A stretch of 5,438 bases of DNA, taken from the NCBI GenBank assembly GCA_025351555.1, contig JANXVS010000364.1, forward strand, positions 1-5,438, in the 5' to 3' direction. The DNA comes from Pseudomonadota bacterium. GTDB lineage: Bacteria; Pseudomonadota; Gammaproteobacteria; Xanthomonadales; Rhodanobacteraceae. A program made the translations under genes and the position numbers. Of this stretch, positions 1-5,438 are shown piece after piece. A model generated the notes under the pieces. It was not told the origin of the DNA. It saw nothing but the letters and a program-made list of their open reading frames with translations, and did no database searches. Position 1 is the first letter of the stretch, and the number at the start of each line of letters is the position of its first letter.

Positions 1-664
1 TTGCCACGATCAGGTCTGCTTTGCCGTCGCCATTTAGATCGACCGCGGTGACCGACCTTGGATTAGCGCCGGTCGCGAAGGTCTGCTGTGCAGAAAATGT
101 CGGCGTCGCAACGCCGGGCGCAGTCGTGTTGAATAATACGGAGACGTTGTTGTCGTGATAGTTCGCCACAACGAGGTCAACTTTGCCGTCCCCGTTCAAG
201 TCGGCCGTCGCGACGGCGACCGAATACATGCCTGTTGCGAATGTCTGTCGCGCAGCGAAACTCGGCGCGGGTCCGATGCCCGTGGCGCCATCCGCCTGCA
301 ACTCGAAGGCGACGCTGGCGCCTGTGCTGGTGTTGACGCTTAGAGTGACCGGAATGGTCGCACTAGTCGCCCCTGCGGGAATGATGATGCTGCCTGATGT
401 CGCGGAATAATCCGTGCCTGCGAGTGCTGTGCCATCGACCGTGTGGTAATTCAGCACGGTCTCAAAGCCCAGGTCACCGCTGCGCGTGACAGGGAACAGC
501 ATTGTGACGGGTATGCTGCTGGTGCCTTTGGTGGCATCCGCCACCGTGAGCGTGGTGGTGTCTGCGACTGCCGGGACACTCAAGCAAAAACCCAGCGTAA
601 TCGCCGGCAACCAACGCCACATCGGGATCTGCAAACGAGCAGAAGCCTTCGATCCGTACTTCAT
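1..664 (-). CDS. Secreted Calx-beta / FG-GAP (VCBS) repeat protein, N-terminal part, runs off the window
   Basis: The frame is open from ATG at 664 to the window edge, 221 codons with no stop, so the C-terminus lies outside. Residues 1-34 look like a Sec signal peptide: a basic N-region, the hydrophobic core LPAITLGFCLSV, and a likely cut after Ala-Val-Ala at 34/35. Residues about 36-110 match a Calx-beta fold, with the typical DGTALAGTDYSATSG stretch at 77-91 followed by alternating beta strands. From about 140 come FG-GAP/VCBS repeats with calcium-loop motifs DLNGDGKVD (155-163) and DLNGDGKAD (209-217). Such proteins are exported beta-propellers that bind calcium; their ligands are usually unknown, and I assign no specific role. 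The start at 664 is chosen because AAGGAG lies six bases upstream; the internal Met15 has no such site. The gene lies on the same strand as the lyase, 151 bases downstream of it, and is probably a separate unit. Confidence 0.88.
   Translation of the reverse strand, partial: MKYGSKASARLQIPMWRWLPAITLGFCLSVPAVADTTTLTVADATKGTSSIPVTMLFPVTRSGDLGFETVLNYHTVDGTALAGTDYSATSGSIIIPAGATSATIPVTLSVNTSTGASVAFELQADGATGIGPAPSFAARQTFATGMYSVAVATADLNGDGKVDLVVANYHDNNVSVLFNTTAPGVATPTFSAQQTFATGANPRSVTAVDLNGDGKADLIVA
2..247 (-). repeat. Tandem FG-GAP/VCBS repeat units, period 54 residues (162 bases)
   Basis: Two units are visible in the protein. The first starts at QTFATG, residue 140 (base 247), and the second at QTFATG, residue 194 (base 85); the second is cut by the window edge. 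Each carries a DLNGDGK-x-D calcium loop followed by a hydrophobic strand (LVVAN / LIVA). More units probably follow outside the window, since these repeats usually come in sets that build a propeller. Confidence 0.8.
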
Positions 665-815
665 GGATTGCTCCTTGCGAATGGGAAGTCATCCCGTGGA
701 ATGCTGCTCGTACTTCCGCTTTTGGTCGTTACCAGCCGCCAACAATCTTTAGTTAAATATCAGTCACCTCCATCGCTTCGTTAACCTCGCAGATCAAGCG
801 CTGGTCCGCGTGCCC
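665..815 (-). other. Intergenic region between the lyase and the FG-GAP gene; no firm promoter or terminator seen
   Basis: The stretch is more AT-rich than its flanks, especially at 741-760, which fits a promoter for the FG-GAP gene. I could not find a convincing -35/-10 pair: the best minus-strand candidate, TTAACG with TGATAT 16 bases on, is poor. I see no GC-rich hairpin followed by a T-run that would end the hisS-lyase transcript. The only inverted repeat is a weak CGCTT/AAGCG pair (774-778 and 796-800). A strong GGAGGTGA sequence at 764-771 (minus) has no start codon at a useful distance. Confidence 0.4.
671..676 (-). promoter_or_regulatory. Ribosome binding site of the FG-GAP protein gene
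   Basis: The minus strand reads AAGGAG here, six bases before the ATG at 664. This is a strong Shine-Dalgarno match at good spacing and fixes the start ahead of the signal peptide. Confidence 0.75.
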
Positions 816-2723
816 TCACCTTCCCTGCACCAGCACCCCACTCGCCACCAGCTCGCAAATCCACTGCACGTCACGATCCATCGCCCGATCGCGCGACATG
901 AATTCTATACTTTTACGGATTGTGGAAAATGCAGCACGCACGCCTTCGCCAGCGTGGAATTCGCCTTCGGCGGCGAGTGCGGACATCAGGGAATTCACCT
1001 CGGTCTGAAATTGCGCGTGCTGCGCGTGATCTGCCAGTGGCGCGTCGGAGACCTTGGCGGCGAGCGCCTGCCAGTCGCCGCGGGCGGCGAGCGTACGGGC
1101 GGCGTTGAGCATGTCCTGGCGATATTCCAACGCCTGCGCGGCGGTATACAATTCCAGGGCAAGCACGTGCGACAGGTCTTCGGTCATTTCCAGCACATGT
1201 CGCGCCTCGTTCGTGCCCATCGAGACATGGTCTTCGGCGTTCGCGCTGGTCGGAATCGAATACACGGATGCCGGATGCGCGCGCGTCGCCAGATCGTTGA
1301 CCAAGGCGGCAGCGGTGTACTGCACGATCATGAAACCGGAATCGGTGGCATCCTCATTGCCGATCAGGAAGGCCGGCAATCCATCGTTCGTCGCCGGATC
1401 GACCAGCTTGTTCAGGCGCCGCTCCGAGATCGACGCGAGCACCGGAATCGCCGCCTTGACGTAGCTCATCACCAGCGCCAACGGCATGCCGTGGAAGTGG
1501 CCAGCGGAGATCACCTGATCTTCAATGACTTTCGCGTTCTCGGCATCCGGAAAAATCAGCGGATTGTCGGTCACCGCATTCAATTCGATGTCGATCACGC
1601 GCTGCGCCTGCATCAGTGCATCGCGCACGGCACCGTGTACTTGTGGAATACAGCGCAAACTATACGAATCTTGCGGCTGATGCTTCTTGCCGCCTTTGAA
1701 CGGCAGGAAGCGCATGTAGAACGCCTGCTTGCCGTGGCGCTGCGATGGCGGCACGTAGTCCCAGCAGATGTCGAAGCGATGCGCCTGATCGATCGGATCG
1801 CTCCACGAGTTGGCCAGCCAGGTACGGAAGCGCGGCACCAGATGATAGGGAATATCGGCGAGGTTCGAGCCTTGCAAAAGGCGGCGCAAGTTTGTCGCAG
1901 TTTCGACCTGTCCCGGATGCGGGCGTAGCGCGTGCACTGCCGCCTTGAACGCCGAGGTGCGGCCGGCGAAGGCGTCCAGCGTCATCGCCGCCGCGAGATC
2001 GGCGGTGGCTAGCAATGTTTCCAACCGCTCTAGCGCCATCACGGCCGTCGCCAACATCTGCGCGGTGCCGTTGTTCAGCGCCAGGCCTTCCTTGAACGAC
2101 AACCGCACCGGCACCAGCCCGGCGCGTTTGAGCGCTTCGCCGCCGGGCATGCGCGAGCCTTGATAGAACGCCTCACCCTGGCCGAGCAATACGATCGCCA
2201 GATGCGACAACGGTGCCAAGTCTCCACTGGCACCGACCGAGCCCTTCTCCGGAATCACCGGAATCACATCGTGATTGAGCAGTTCGGCCAGCGCCTGAAG
2301 GGTTGAAACACGAATCCCGGAATGTCCGCGCATCAGCGTGTTCACGCGGATGGCGAGCATCGCGCGCACGACCTCGGGCGCAAGCGGCTTGCCGACACAC
2401 ACGGCGTGCGTGATGATGAGATTGTGCTGCAACTCTTCCATCAGTGTGCCGTCGCGTTGCTCCGGATTGCCGCCGGGCAATTCGTCGCGTGCGCGATGCG
2501 CGCCAAGCAACTTGTCGGCGTTGCTGCCGAAGCCGGTGTTGACGCCATAAATCGGCTCGCCACGCTGAACTTGGGCGGCCAGGAAATCCGCGGTGCGCTG
2601 CACGCGTTTGAGCTGGTCGGGCGCCAGTCCGATCAACGCTTCGCCACGAGCGATGACTGCAACCTGATGACGCGTCAGGTGGGTGCCGTTGAGCAGGATG
2701 ACGTGCCTGGTTTCTGCGTTCAT
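816..2723 (-). CDS. HAL/PAL/TAL-family aromatic amino acid ammonia-lyase, probably histidine ammonia-lyase-like
   Basis: Enzymes of this family remove ammonia from histidine, phenylalanine or tyrosine using an MIO cofactor formed autocatalytically from Ala-Ser-Gly. Here the triad is A165-S166-G167 within [14 protein letters not shown]. Other family landmarks are the catalytic loop Tyr59 in YGVNTGFG, N218 in NNGTAQ, Y354 and R357 in [16 protein letters not shown] (382-389), F410 in AGHFHG, and [10 protein letters not shown] (493-502). Two positions favour histidine. T105-H106 sits where HAL has Ser-His (TAL has His-Leu, PAL Phe-Leu). E498 sits where HAL has Glu and PAL/TAL usually Gln. The protein is 635 residues against about 510 for HutH. 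The surplus is mainly an insert around 290-350 and a longer C-terminus. The ATG overlaps the hisS stop by four bases, so the two are coupled. No hutU, hutI or hutG is nearby, so a catabolic role is not shown by context. Family assignment is firm; substrate is inferred, and an aminomutase or another aromatic substrate is not excluded. Confidence 0.9.
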   Translation of the reverse strand: MNAETRHVILLNGTHLTRHQVAVIARGEALIGLAPDQLKRVQRTADFLAAQVQRGEPIYGVNTGFGSNADKLLGAHRARDELPGGNPEQRDGTLMEELQHNLIITHAVCVGKPLAPEVVRAMLAIRVNTLMRGHSGIRVSTLQALAELLNHDVIPVIPEKGSVGASGDLAPLSHLAIVLLGQGEAFYQGSRMPGGEALKRAGLVPVRLSFKEGLALNNGTAQMLATAVMALERLETLLATADLAAAMTLDAFAGRTSAFKAAVHALRPHPGQVETATNLRRLLQGSNLADIPYHLVPRFRTWLANSWSDPIDQAHRFDICWDYVPPSQRHGKQAFYMRFLPFKGGKKHQPQDSYSLRCIPQVHGAVRDALMQAQRVIDIELNAVTDNPLIFPDAENAKVIEDQVISAGHFHGMPLALVMSYVKAAIPVLASISERRLNKLVDPATNDGLPAFLIGNEDATDSGFMIVQYTAAALVNDLATRAHPASVYSIPTSANAEDHVSMGTNEARHVLEMTEDLSHVLALELYTAAQALEYRQDMLNAARTLAARGDWQALAAKVSDAPLADHAQHAQFQTEVNSLMSALAAEGEFHAGEGVRAAFSTIRKSIEFMSRDRAMDRDVQWICELVASGVLVQGR

Positions 2724-2736
2724 GCCGGCATCACCT
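2720..2736 (-). promoter_or_regulatory. ATGA start-stop overlap and Shine-Dalgarno of the lyase inside hisS
   Basis: On the minus strand the lyase ATG (2723-2721) and the hisS TGA (2722-2720) share an ATGA. AGGTGA at 2736-2731, inside the last hisS codons, lies seven bases before the ATG. Together these point to translational coupling, with the lyase made mostly by ribosomes that have just finished hisS. The arrangement also confirms the lyase start. Confidence 0.8.
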
Positions 2737-4096
2737 GCGCCTGTTCGAGTTCAACCCGTAGCGTTTTCACCAGGTCGGCGCGTGGCACCTCGAACTGATC
2801 CTGCTTGCGCATGTCCTTCACCGTGACGACACCTTTGCTGATTTCATCCGGCCCGAGCACCAACACGAAGCGGATGCCGGCGCGATCGGCGTACTTGAAT
2901 TGTTTGGCCAGCTTGCCCGACTCCATCACCACTTCAGTGGCGATGCCGGCGCTGCGCAGGTGATGGGCCAGTTCCAGATACGCCGGCATCTGTGCCTCAT
3001 CCATCTGCGTGACCAAGGCCGTGACCGTGCTCTGCGCCGCGCCGAGCAGTTTGGCTTCGCGCAACTGCCAGAACAGGCGCGTCACCCCGATCGAGATGCC
3101 GACCCCGGGCAATTGTGACTTTGTATAATTTGCCGCGAGATTATCATAGCGTCCGCCGGAACAGATCGAGCCGATCTGCGGATGCTCGTTGAGCGTCGTT
3201 TCGTAGACTGTACCGGTGTAGTAATCCAGGCCGCGCGCGATCGACAGATTGATTGCGTAATGCGTTTCCGGCACGCCGAACGCCTTGATCAGCTCAAGCG
3301 TCTCGCGCAATTCCGAAACTCCTTGGCTCAACGTGACGTTGCCGGTTTGCAAGGCGTCCAGCTTGGCCAGCGCATCGGCATGGCTGCTGGAACGGATCTG
3401 CACGAAATCCAGAATTTTCTTTGCGGACTCGGCGGACAGACCGAACGCTTCGCCCATCAGCGTGTCACGCACGTGGTCAGCGCCACGTTTGTCGAGCTTG
3501 TCCACCTCGCGCAGCCCGAGCGCCTGCGCCTGCGGGTCGACGATGCCGAGGCTTTCGAAGAATCCGCGCATGAGTTTGCGGTTGTTGAGCCAGATCGTGA
3601 ATGGGCCGATGGCCAGATCGCGAAACACACTGTAGATAACGGCCGGTATTTCGGCGTCATAGCGCAGCGACAACGTGTCCTTGCCGATCACGTCGATATC
3701 GGCCTGATAGAACTCGCGGAAGCGGCCGCGCTGGGCCCGCTCACCGCGGTAGACGCGCTGGATCTGATAGCGCCGGAACGGGAAACTCAAATCGTGCTCT
3801 TGTTCGGCGACGTAGCGCGCCAGCGGCACGGTCAGATCGAAGCGCAACGCAAGTTCGGGTTTGCCGCCCTGCTCCAGTGCTCCGGTCGACTGCACAAAGT
3901 ATACTTGACGCTCGGTCTCGCCGCCCTGTTTGGTCAGCAGCACGTCGGAAAATTCCATCACCGGAGTCTCCACCGGCAGGAATCCGAAACGCTCGAAATT
4001 GCGGCGGATGGTGTCGAGCATCTGCTGTAACGCGATCTGGTCCAGCGGCAGCAGTTCCATCACGCCGGGCATGGTGCGGGCTTGGGTCAACGCCAT
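2720..4096 (-). CDS. hisS: Histidine--tRNA ligase (HisRS)
   Basis: This class II synthetase attaches histidine to tRNA-His in the cytoplasm. From the chosen start it has 458 residues. Motif 1 lies around 36-50 (PVETPVMEF). [11 protein letters not shown] (85-95) starts the active site. Motif 2 covers 114-138 with R117 and the RGRFREFYQ loop. The HisRS signature [14 protein letters not shown] is at 286-299, with R288 matching E. coli Arg259, and CSGGRYD follows at 312-318. Motif 3 is [11 protein letters not shown] at 331-341, with R340. The anticodon-binding domain fills about 355-450. The full set, including the C-terminal domain, separates it from the paralogue HisZ. The middle region ([22 protein letters not shown]) is of the eukaryote-like type that I recall from Xanthomonas HisS. 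An in-frame ATG at 4144 adds 16 residues, but the family normally begins shortly before PGVxELLP and GAGGA precedes 4096, so I prefer 4096. It is first in a two-gene unit with the lyase. Confidence 0.96.
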   Translation of the reverse strand: MALTQARTMPGVMELLPLDQIALQQMLDTIRRNFERFGFLPVETPVMEFSDVLLTKQGGETERQVYFVQSTGALEQGGKPELALRFDLTVPLARYVAEQEHDLSFPFRRYQIQRVYRGERAQRGRFREFYQADIDVIGKDTLSLRYDAEIPAVIYSVFRDLAIGPFTIWLNNRKLMRGFFESLGIVDPQAQALGLREVDKLDKRGADHVRDTLMGEAFGLSAESAKKILDFVQIRSSSHADALAKLDALQTGNVTLSQGVSELRETLELIKAFGVPETHYAINLSIARGLDYYTGTVYETTLNEHPQIGSICSGGRYDNLAANYTKSQLPGVGISIGVTRLFWQLREAKLLGAAQSTVTALVTQMDEAQMPAYLELAHHLRSAGIATEVVMESGKLAKQFKYADRAGIRFVLVLGPDEISKGVVTVKDMRKQDQFEVPRADLVKTLRVELEQAQVMPA

Positions 4097-4099
4097 GGA

Positions 4100-4105
4100 T
4101 TCCTC
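4100..4105 (-). promoter_or_regulatory. Ribosome binding site deciding the hisS start
   Basis: The minus strand reads GAGGAATCC immediately before ATG at 4096. The GAGGA core sits four bases from the start, slightly close but usable. The alternative ATG at 4144 has no clear purine-rich site just upstream. Confidence 0.6.
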
Positions 4106-4110
4106 GGAAA

Positions 4111-4135
4111 TTCGCGCGGCCGATCCTGCCGCGAA
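4111..4135 (-). promoter_or_regulatory. Hairpin in the probable hisS leader, next to the Shine-Dalgarno
   Basis: On the minus strand TTCGCGGC (4135-4128) can pair with GCCG-CG-CGAA (4120-4111), eight base pairs with a two-base bulge and a seven-base loop. The stem ends five bases before the GAGGA site. If the hisS transcript starts near 4138, as guessed from the candidate -10, this hairpin would form most of its 5' untranslated region and could affect ribosome access. No T-run follows, so it is not a terminator. A regulatory role is only inferred. Confidence 0.4.
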
Positions 4136-4144
4136 GGGGCGCAT

Positions 4145-4153
4145 AGCCTAGCA
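4145..4153 (-). promoter_or_regulatory. Candidate extended -10 element for hisS
   Basis: The minus strand reads TGCTAGGCT, an extended -10 pattern (TGn followed by TAnnnT) about 48 bases before the hisS ATG. There is no good -35 hexamer at 16-18 bases upstream. This is the best candidate in the divergent region, but the match is weak. Confidence 0.3.
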
Positions 4154-4169
4154 GATTGGTGCATACAGG

Positions 4170-4198
4170 TTGCGTCGCCGCGGCAGCGCCGTTATCAT
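4170..4198 (+). promoter_or_regulatory. Promoter of the tRNA-Pro gene
   Basis: TTGCGT at 4170-4175 and TATCAT at 4193-4198 are separated by the optimal 17 bases; the -10 matches five of six consensus positions and the -35 three of six. Transcription would begin near 4205, after a fairly GC-containing discriminator, giving a leader of roughly 57 bases before the mature tRNA. Confidence 0.6.
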
Positions 4199-4209
4199 TT
4201 GCGACTTCA

Positions 4210-4249
4210 TCGCGGTTCCCTCCGCGACAAACCGGCCAGCCTTGGCCGG
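4210..4249 (+). other. Two consecutive GC-rich hairpins in the tRNA leader
   Basis: The first hairpin is TCGCGG (4210-4215) with CCGCGA (4222-4227) around a six-base loop. The second is CCGGCCA (4232-4238) with TGGCCGG (4243-4249) around the four-base loop GCCT. Both fall between the predicted transcription start and the tRNA 5' end. They may guide processing of the precursor, or the second may be what is left of a terminator from an earlier tRNA unit. No T-run follows the second on the plus strand. Confidence 0.5.
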
Positions 4250-4369
4250 ACGATCAAATTTCGGGGTGTAGCTCAGCCTGGTAGAGCGCTACGTTCGGGA
4301 CGTAGAAGTCGCAGGTTCAAATCCTGTCTCCCCGACCATCATATCAAGAGAGTTGCGAGAAACCGGCCA
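4224..4369 (+). repeat. 15-base imperfect direct repeat flanking tRNA-Pro (4224-4238 and 4355-4369)
   Basis: The two copies read GCGACAAACCGGCCA and GCGAGAAACCGGCCA, identical at 14 of 15 positions and offset by 131 bases, with the tRNA gene between them. The upstream copy includes the 5' arm of the second leader hairpin, and the downstream copy includes the 5' arm of the terminator. This could reflect duplication of a tRNA-plus-terminator unit. Because the upstream copy contains the same AAACCGGC, it could also pair with the terminator's 3' arm GCCGGTTT. Confidence 0.65.
4262..4338 (+). tRNA. tRNA-Pro (anticodon CGG)
   Basis: A complete 77-base cloverleaf with an encoded CCA tail at 4336-4338. 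The acceptor arms are 4262-4268 and 4328-4334. The D arm is GCTC/GAGC (4271-4274 and 4284-4287). The anticodon stem CTACG/CGTAG is perfect (4289-4293 and 4301-4305) around the loop TTCGGGA, giving anticodon CGG at 4296-4298. The T arm is GCAGG/CCTGT around TTCAAAT, with a G-T pair at its base. The loop, the C1-G72 pair and G37 after the anticodon are typical of bacterial tRNA-Pro, which reads CCG codons. The one irregularity is an apparent U6-U67 mismatch in the acceptor stem. The gene is divergent from hisS and has its own promoter and terminator, so it is probably transcribed alone. Confidence 0.97.
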
Positions 4370-4383
4370 AGTGCCGGTTTTTT
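4360..4383 (+). terminator. Intrinsic terminator of the tRNA-Pro transcript
   Basis: AAACCGGC (4360-4367) pairs with GCCGGTTT (4373-4380) over eight base pairs around the five-base loop CAAGT, and six T residues run from 4378 to 4383. It begins 21 bases after the CCA end. On the minus strand the T-run is only TTTCTC, so it would be a weak terminator for the gene to the right. Confidence 0.9.
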
Positions 4384-4441
4384 CGTCAGCTTGCAAGCAG
4401 CCTGCCTCGTCCATTGACGTTGCACGCCGGAAAAGCACGAG

Positions 4442-5438
4442 TCAAAAAACTACGATATCGACGTCTGACTGATCGCTCGATGTGACGCTGAGCGTCGCTT
4501 CTGTTCCGCCTGGATTCGTGCATTCGGCGCAGAAATAAATTCTTGACACCATATCGCTCGTCTCGGGCTCAAGATTGCGATCGTTGATCGTAACGATTAC
4601 CTGAGGATCCGGCGCGAAAAAAGCCATGTTTGAAACCGCAATATGCTCGTGCTGCCCCAGCAAGACCCGGTACCGCTTTTCGCTCTCCGCTTTGATTTTG
4701 GGTAGGTAGTTTGGATATAGGGGCATCGAGGGTTCCGCAATGGCAAGTTCATCGCTGATCGGCTTTGCCGGCATAAGACCCATTGGGCCAATATACCTGG
4801 TTGGTGTCACATGCAGATTGGAGAGTATTGCTCTTGGCAATCCCACCCAATGATGCCGTCCAGGCTCACTGCCGCCTATCTCTGCATCATTACGGCCACA
4901 GATGAGTTGCATTTCGATTGCATAGTCGTACAACAGATGCCTGGCCAGCGCTCCATGAACTGAAGGCGCGACTTGCGAACATAAGAATTGTCCGCTCTCA
5001 GCCATCGTGTATGCCGGCATCAACAAAAATGGAGCCGTTGGTCCCGCCGCTGCGGCGACGTCATAGAGCGGAAAGAAATTGAACGGCCAGTTGCCGTTGA
5101 TTTGAAATCGTGCGAAGCAAATTGTGCAAGCACTGAACGCAAGCACTGACATCGCGACAATTAGCGTTCTGGCCGCGCGAGAAAATAGGGATTCCGTGAT
5201 TTGATCGAGCCCTATGGCAACAATACCGACAAGAACCACATGCAACAGCGTGGACATGTAAAACGGTGATGCGTCACGAATCAGGCTCGTTGTAAAGAGA
5301 ACAGCAAAAGCAATGGAAAGCATGGCGACAATCAACGAACGCTGATTTCCCTTGTAAAAGCTAATCGCCAACCCTGACATCCCCAAGATTCCACTGCTTC
5401 CGATTGCTATAGTCAACATGATGGCGACTTGACTGGGT
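4442..5438 (-). CDS. Unrecognised integral membrane protein with C-terminal soluble domain, partial
   Basis: I do not recognise the family. The frame stays open to the window edge: six sense codons precede the ATG at 5419, and no Shine-Dalgarno lies before it. The visible part is therefore probably the C-terminal portion of a longer protein. Numbering from that ATG, four hydrophobic segments are likely to span the membrane, at about 2-21, 29-47, 53-72 and 84-103. A soluble region of about 220 residues follows, holding PFNFFPLYD (112-120), cysteines at 147 and 174, and a CAEC pair (297-300) near the C-terminus. If this region is periplasmic the cysteines could form disulfides, but orientation is not established. 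Many-segment membrane proteins with such tails occur among surface-polysaccharide glycosyltransferases and polymerases; that is only a possibility. GC content is about 45-52% in lines I sampled, against about 65-72% in the lyase. It converges on the tRNA gene. Confidence 0.7.
   Translation of the reverse strand, partial: PSQVAIMLTIAIGSSGILGMSGLAISFYKGNQRSLIVAMLSIAFAVLFTTSLIRDASPFYMSTLLHVVLVGIVAIGLDQITESLFSRAARTLIVAMSVLAFSACTICFARFQINGNWPFNFFPLYDVAAAAGPTAPFLLMPAYTMAESGQFLCSQVAPSVHGALARHLLYDYAIEMQLICGRNDAEIGGSEPGRHHWVGLPRAILSNLHVTPTRYIGPMGLMPAKPISDELAIAEPSMPLYPNYLPKIKAESEKRYRVLLGQHEHIAVSNMAFFAPDPQVIVTINDRNLEPETSDMVSRIYFCAECTNPGGTEATLSVTSSDQSDVDIVVF

Noticed and set aside
774..800. Possible terminator after the lyase (CGCTT/AAGCG inverted repeat)
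   Set aside because: Only five base pairs, a 17-base loop, and no following T-run.
810..1928. Long plus-strand open frame (372 codons) opposite the lyase
   Set aside because: It is antisense to a clearly homologous gene, its product is rich in His and Arg with no recognisable motif, and it arises from the codon bias of the GC-rich opposite strand.
3182..4030. Plus-strand open frame (282 codons) opposite hisS
   Set aside because: It is a shadow of hisS; no family features and no convincing ribosome binding site.
2720..4096. HisZ (regulatory subunit of ATP phosphoribosyltransferase) instead of HisS
   Set aside because: The full catalytic motifs, including ARGLDYY, and a C-terminal anticodon-binding domain are present; HisZ lacks the latter.
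4097..4144. Longer hisS start at ATG 4144
   Set aside because: It adds 16 residues not expected from the family, and the leader hairpin and GAGGA site before 4096 fit a shorter protein.
4389..4398. Palindrome GCTTGCAAGC downstream of the tRNA terminator
   Set aside because: Ten bases, single occurrence, no partner site; easily due to chance.
1..5438. CRISPR array, insertion sequence or transposase
   Set aside because: No regularly spaced repeats, no terminal inverted repeats and no transposase-like frame were seen; the only tandem repeats are the protein-coding FG-GAP units.

Overview
The window looks like chromosomal DNA from a GC-rich gammaproteobacterium, most likely of the Xanthomonadales (Lysobacterales). 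The main reason is the histidyl-tRNA synthetase. It closely resembles the distinctive HisRS I recall from Xanthomonas and its relatives, with a eukaryote-like middle section and the motif 2 core [15 protein letters not shown], and it is unlike E. coli HisS. The family placement (for example Rhodanobacteraceae) is a guess.

Layout from left to right. At 1-664 (minus) lies the start of a secreted protein with a signal peptide, a Calx-beta domain and FG-GAP/VCBS repeats; it runs off the left edge. A 151-base gap follows. At 816-2723 (minus) is a complete HAL/PAL/TAL-family ammonia-lyase with the MIO triad Ala-Ser-Gly. It carries an unusual insert of about 45-60 residues and a C-terminal extension. 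Its start codon overlaps the stop codon of hisS (2720-4096, minus) in an ATGA junction, so the two are translationally coupled. A divergent control region (4097-4261) separates hisS from a tRNA-Pro(CGG) gene on the plus strand (4262-4338), which ends in a clear intrinsic terminator (4360-4383). At 4442-5438 (minus) is the C-terminal part of an unrecognised membrane protein. Its base composition is visibly lower in GC than that of hisS and the lyase.

How the genes relate. The hisS-lyase pair is the functional core: one enzyme charges tRNA-His with histidine, and the other, judging by its active-site residues, may deaminate histidine to urocanate. No other hut gene is in the window. The other genes show no obvious link to this pair. 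The points most worth a second look are the coupled hisS-lyase unit with its inserted module, a near-perfect 15-base direct repeat flanking the tRNA (whose upstream copy can pair with the terminator's 3' arm), and the composition drop just beyond the tRNA 3' end.
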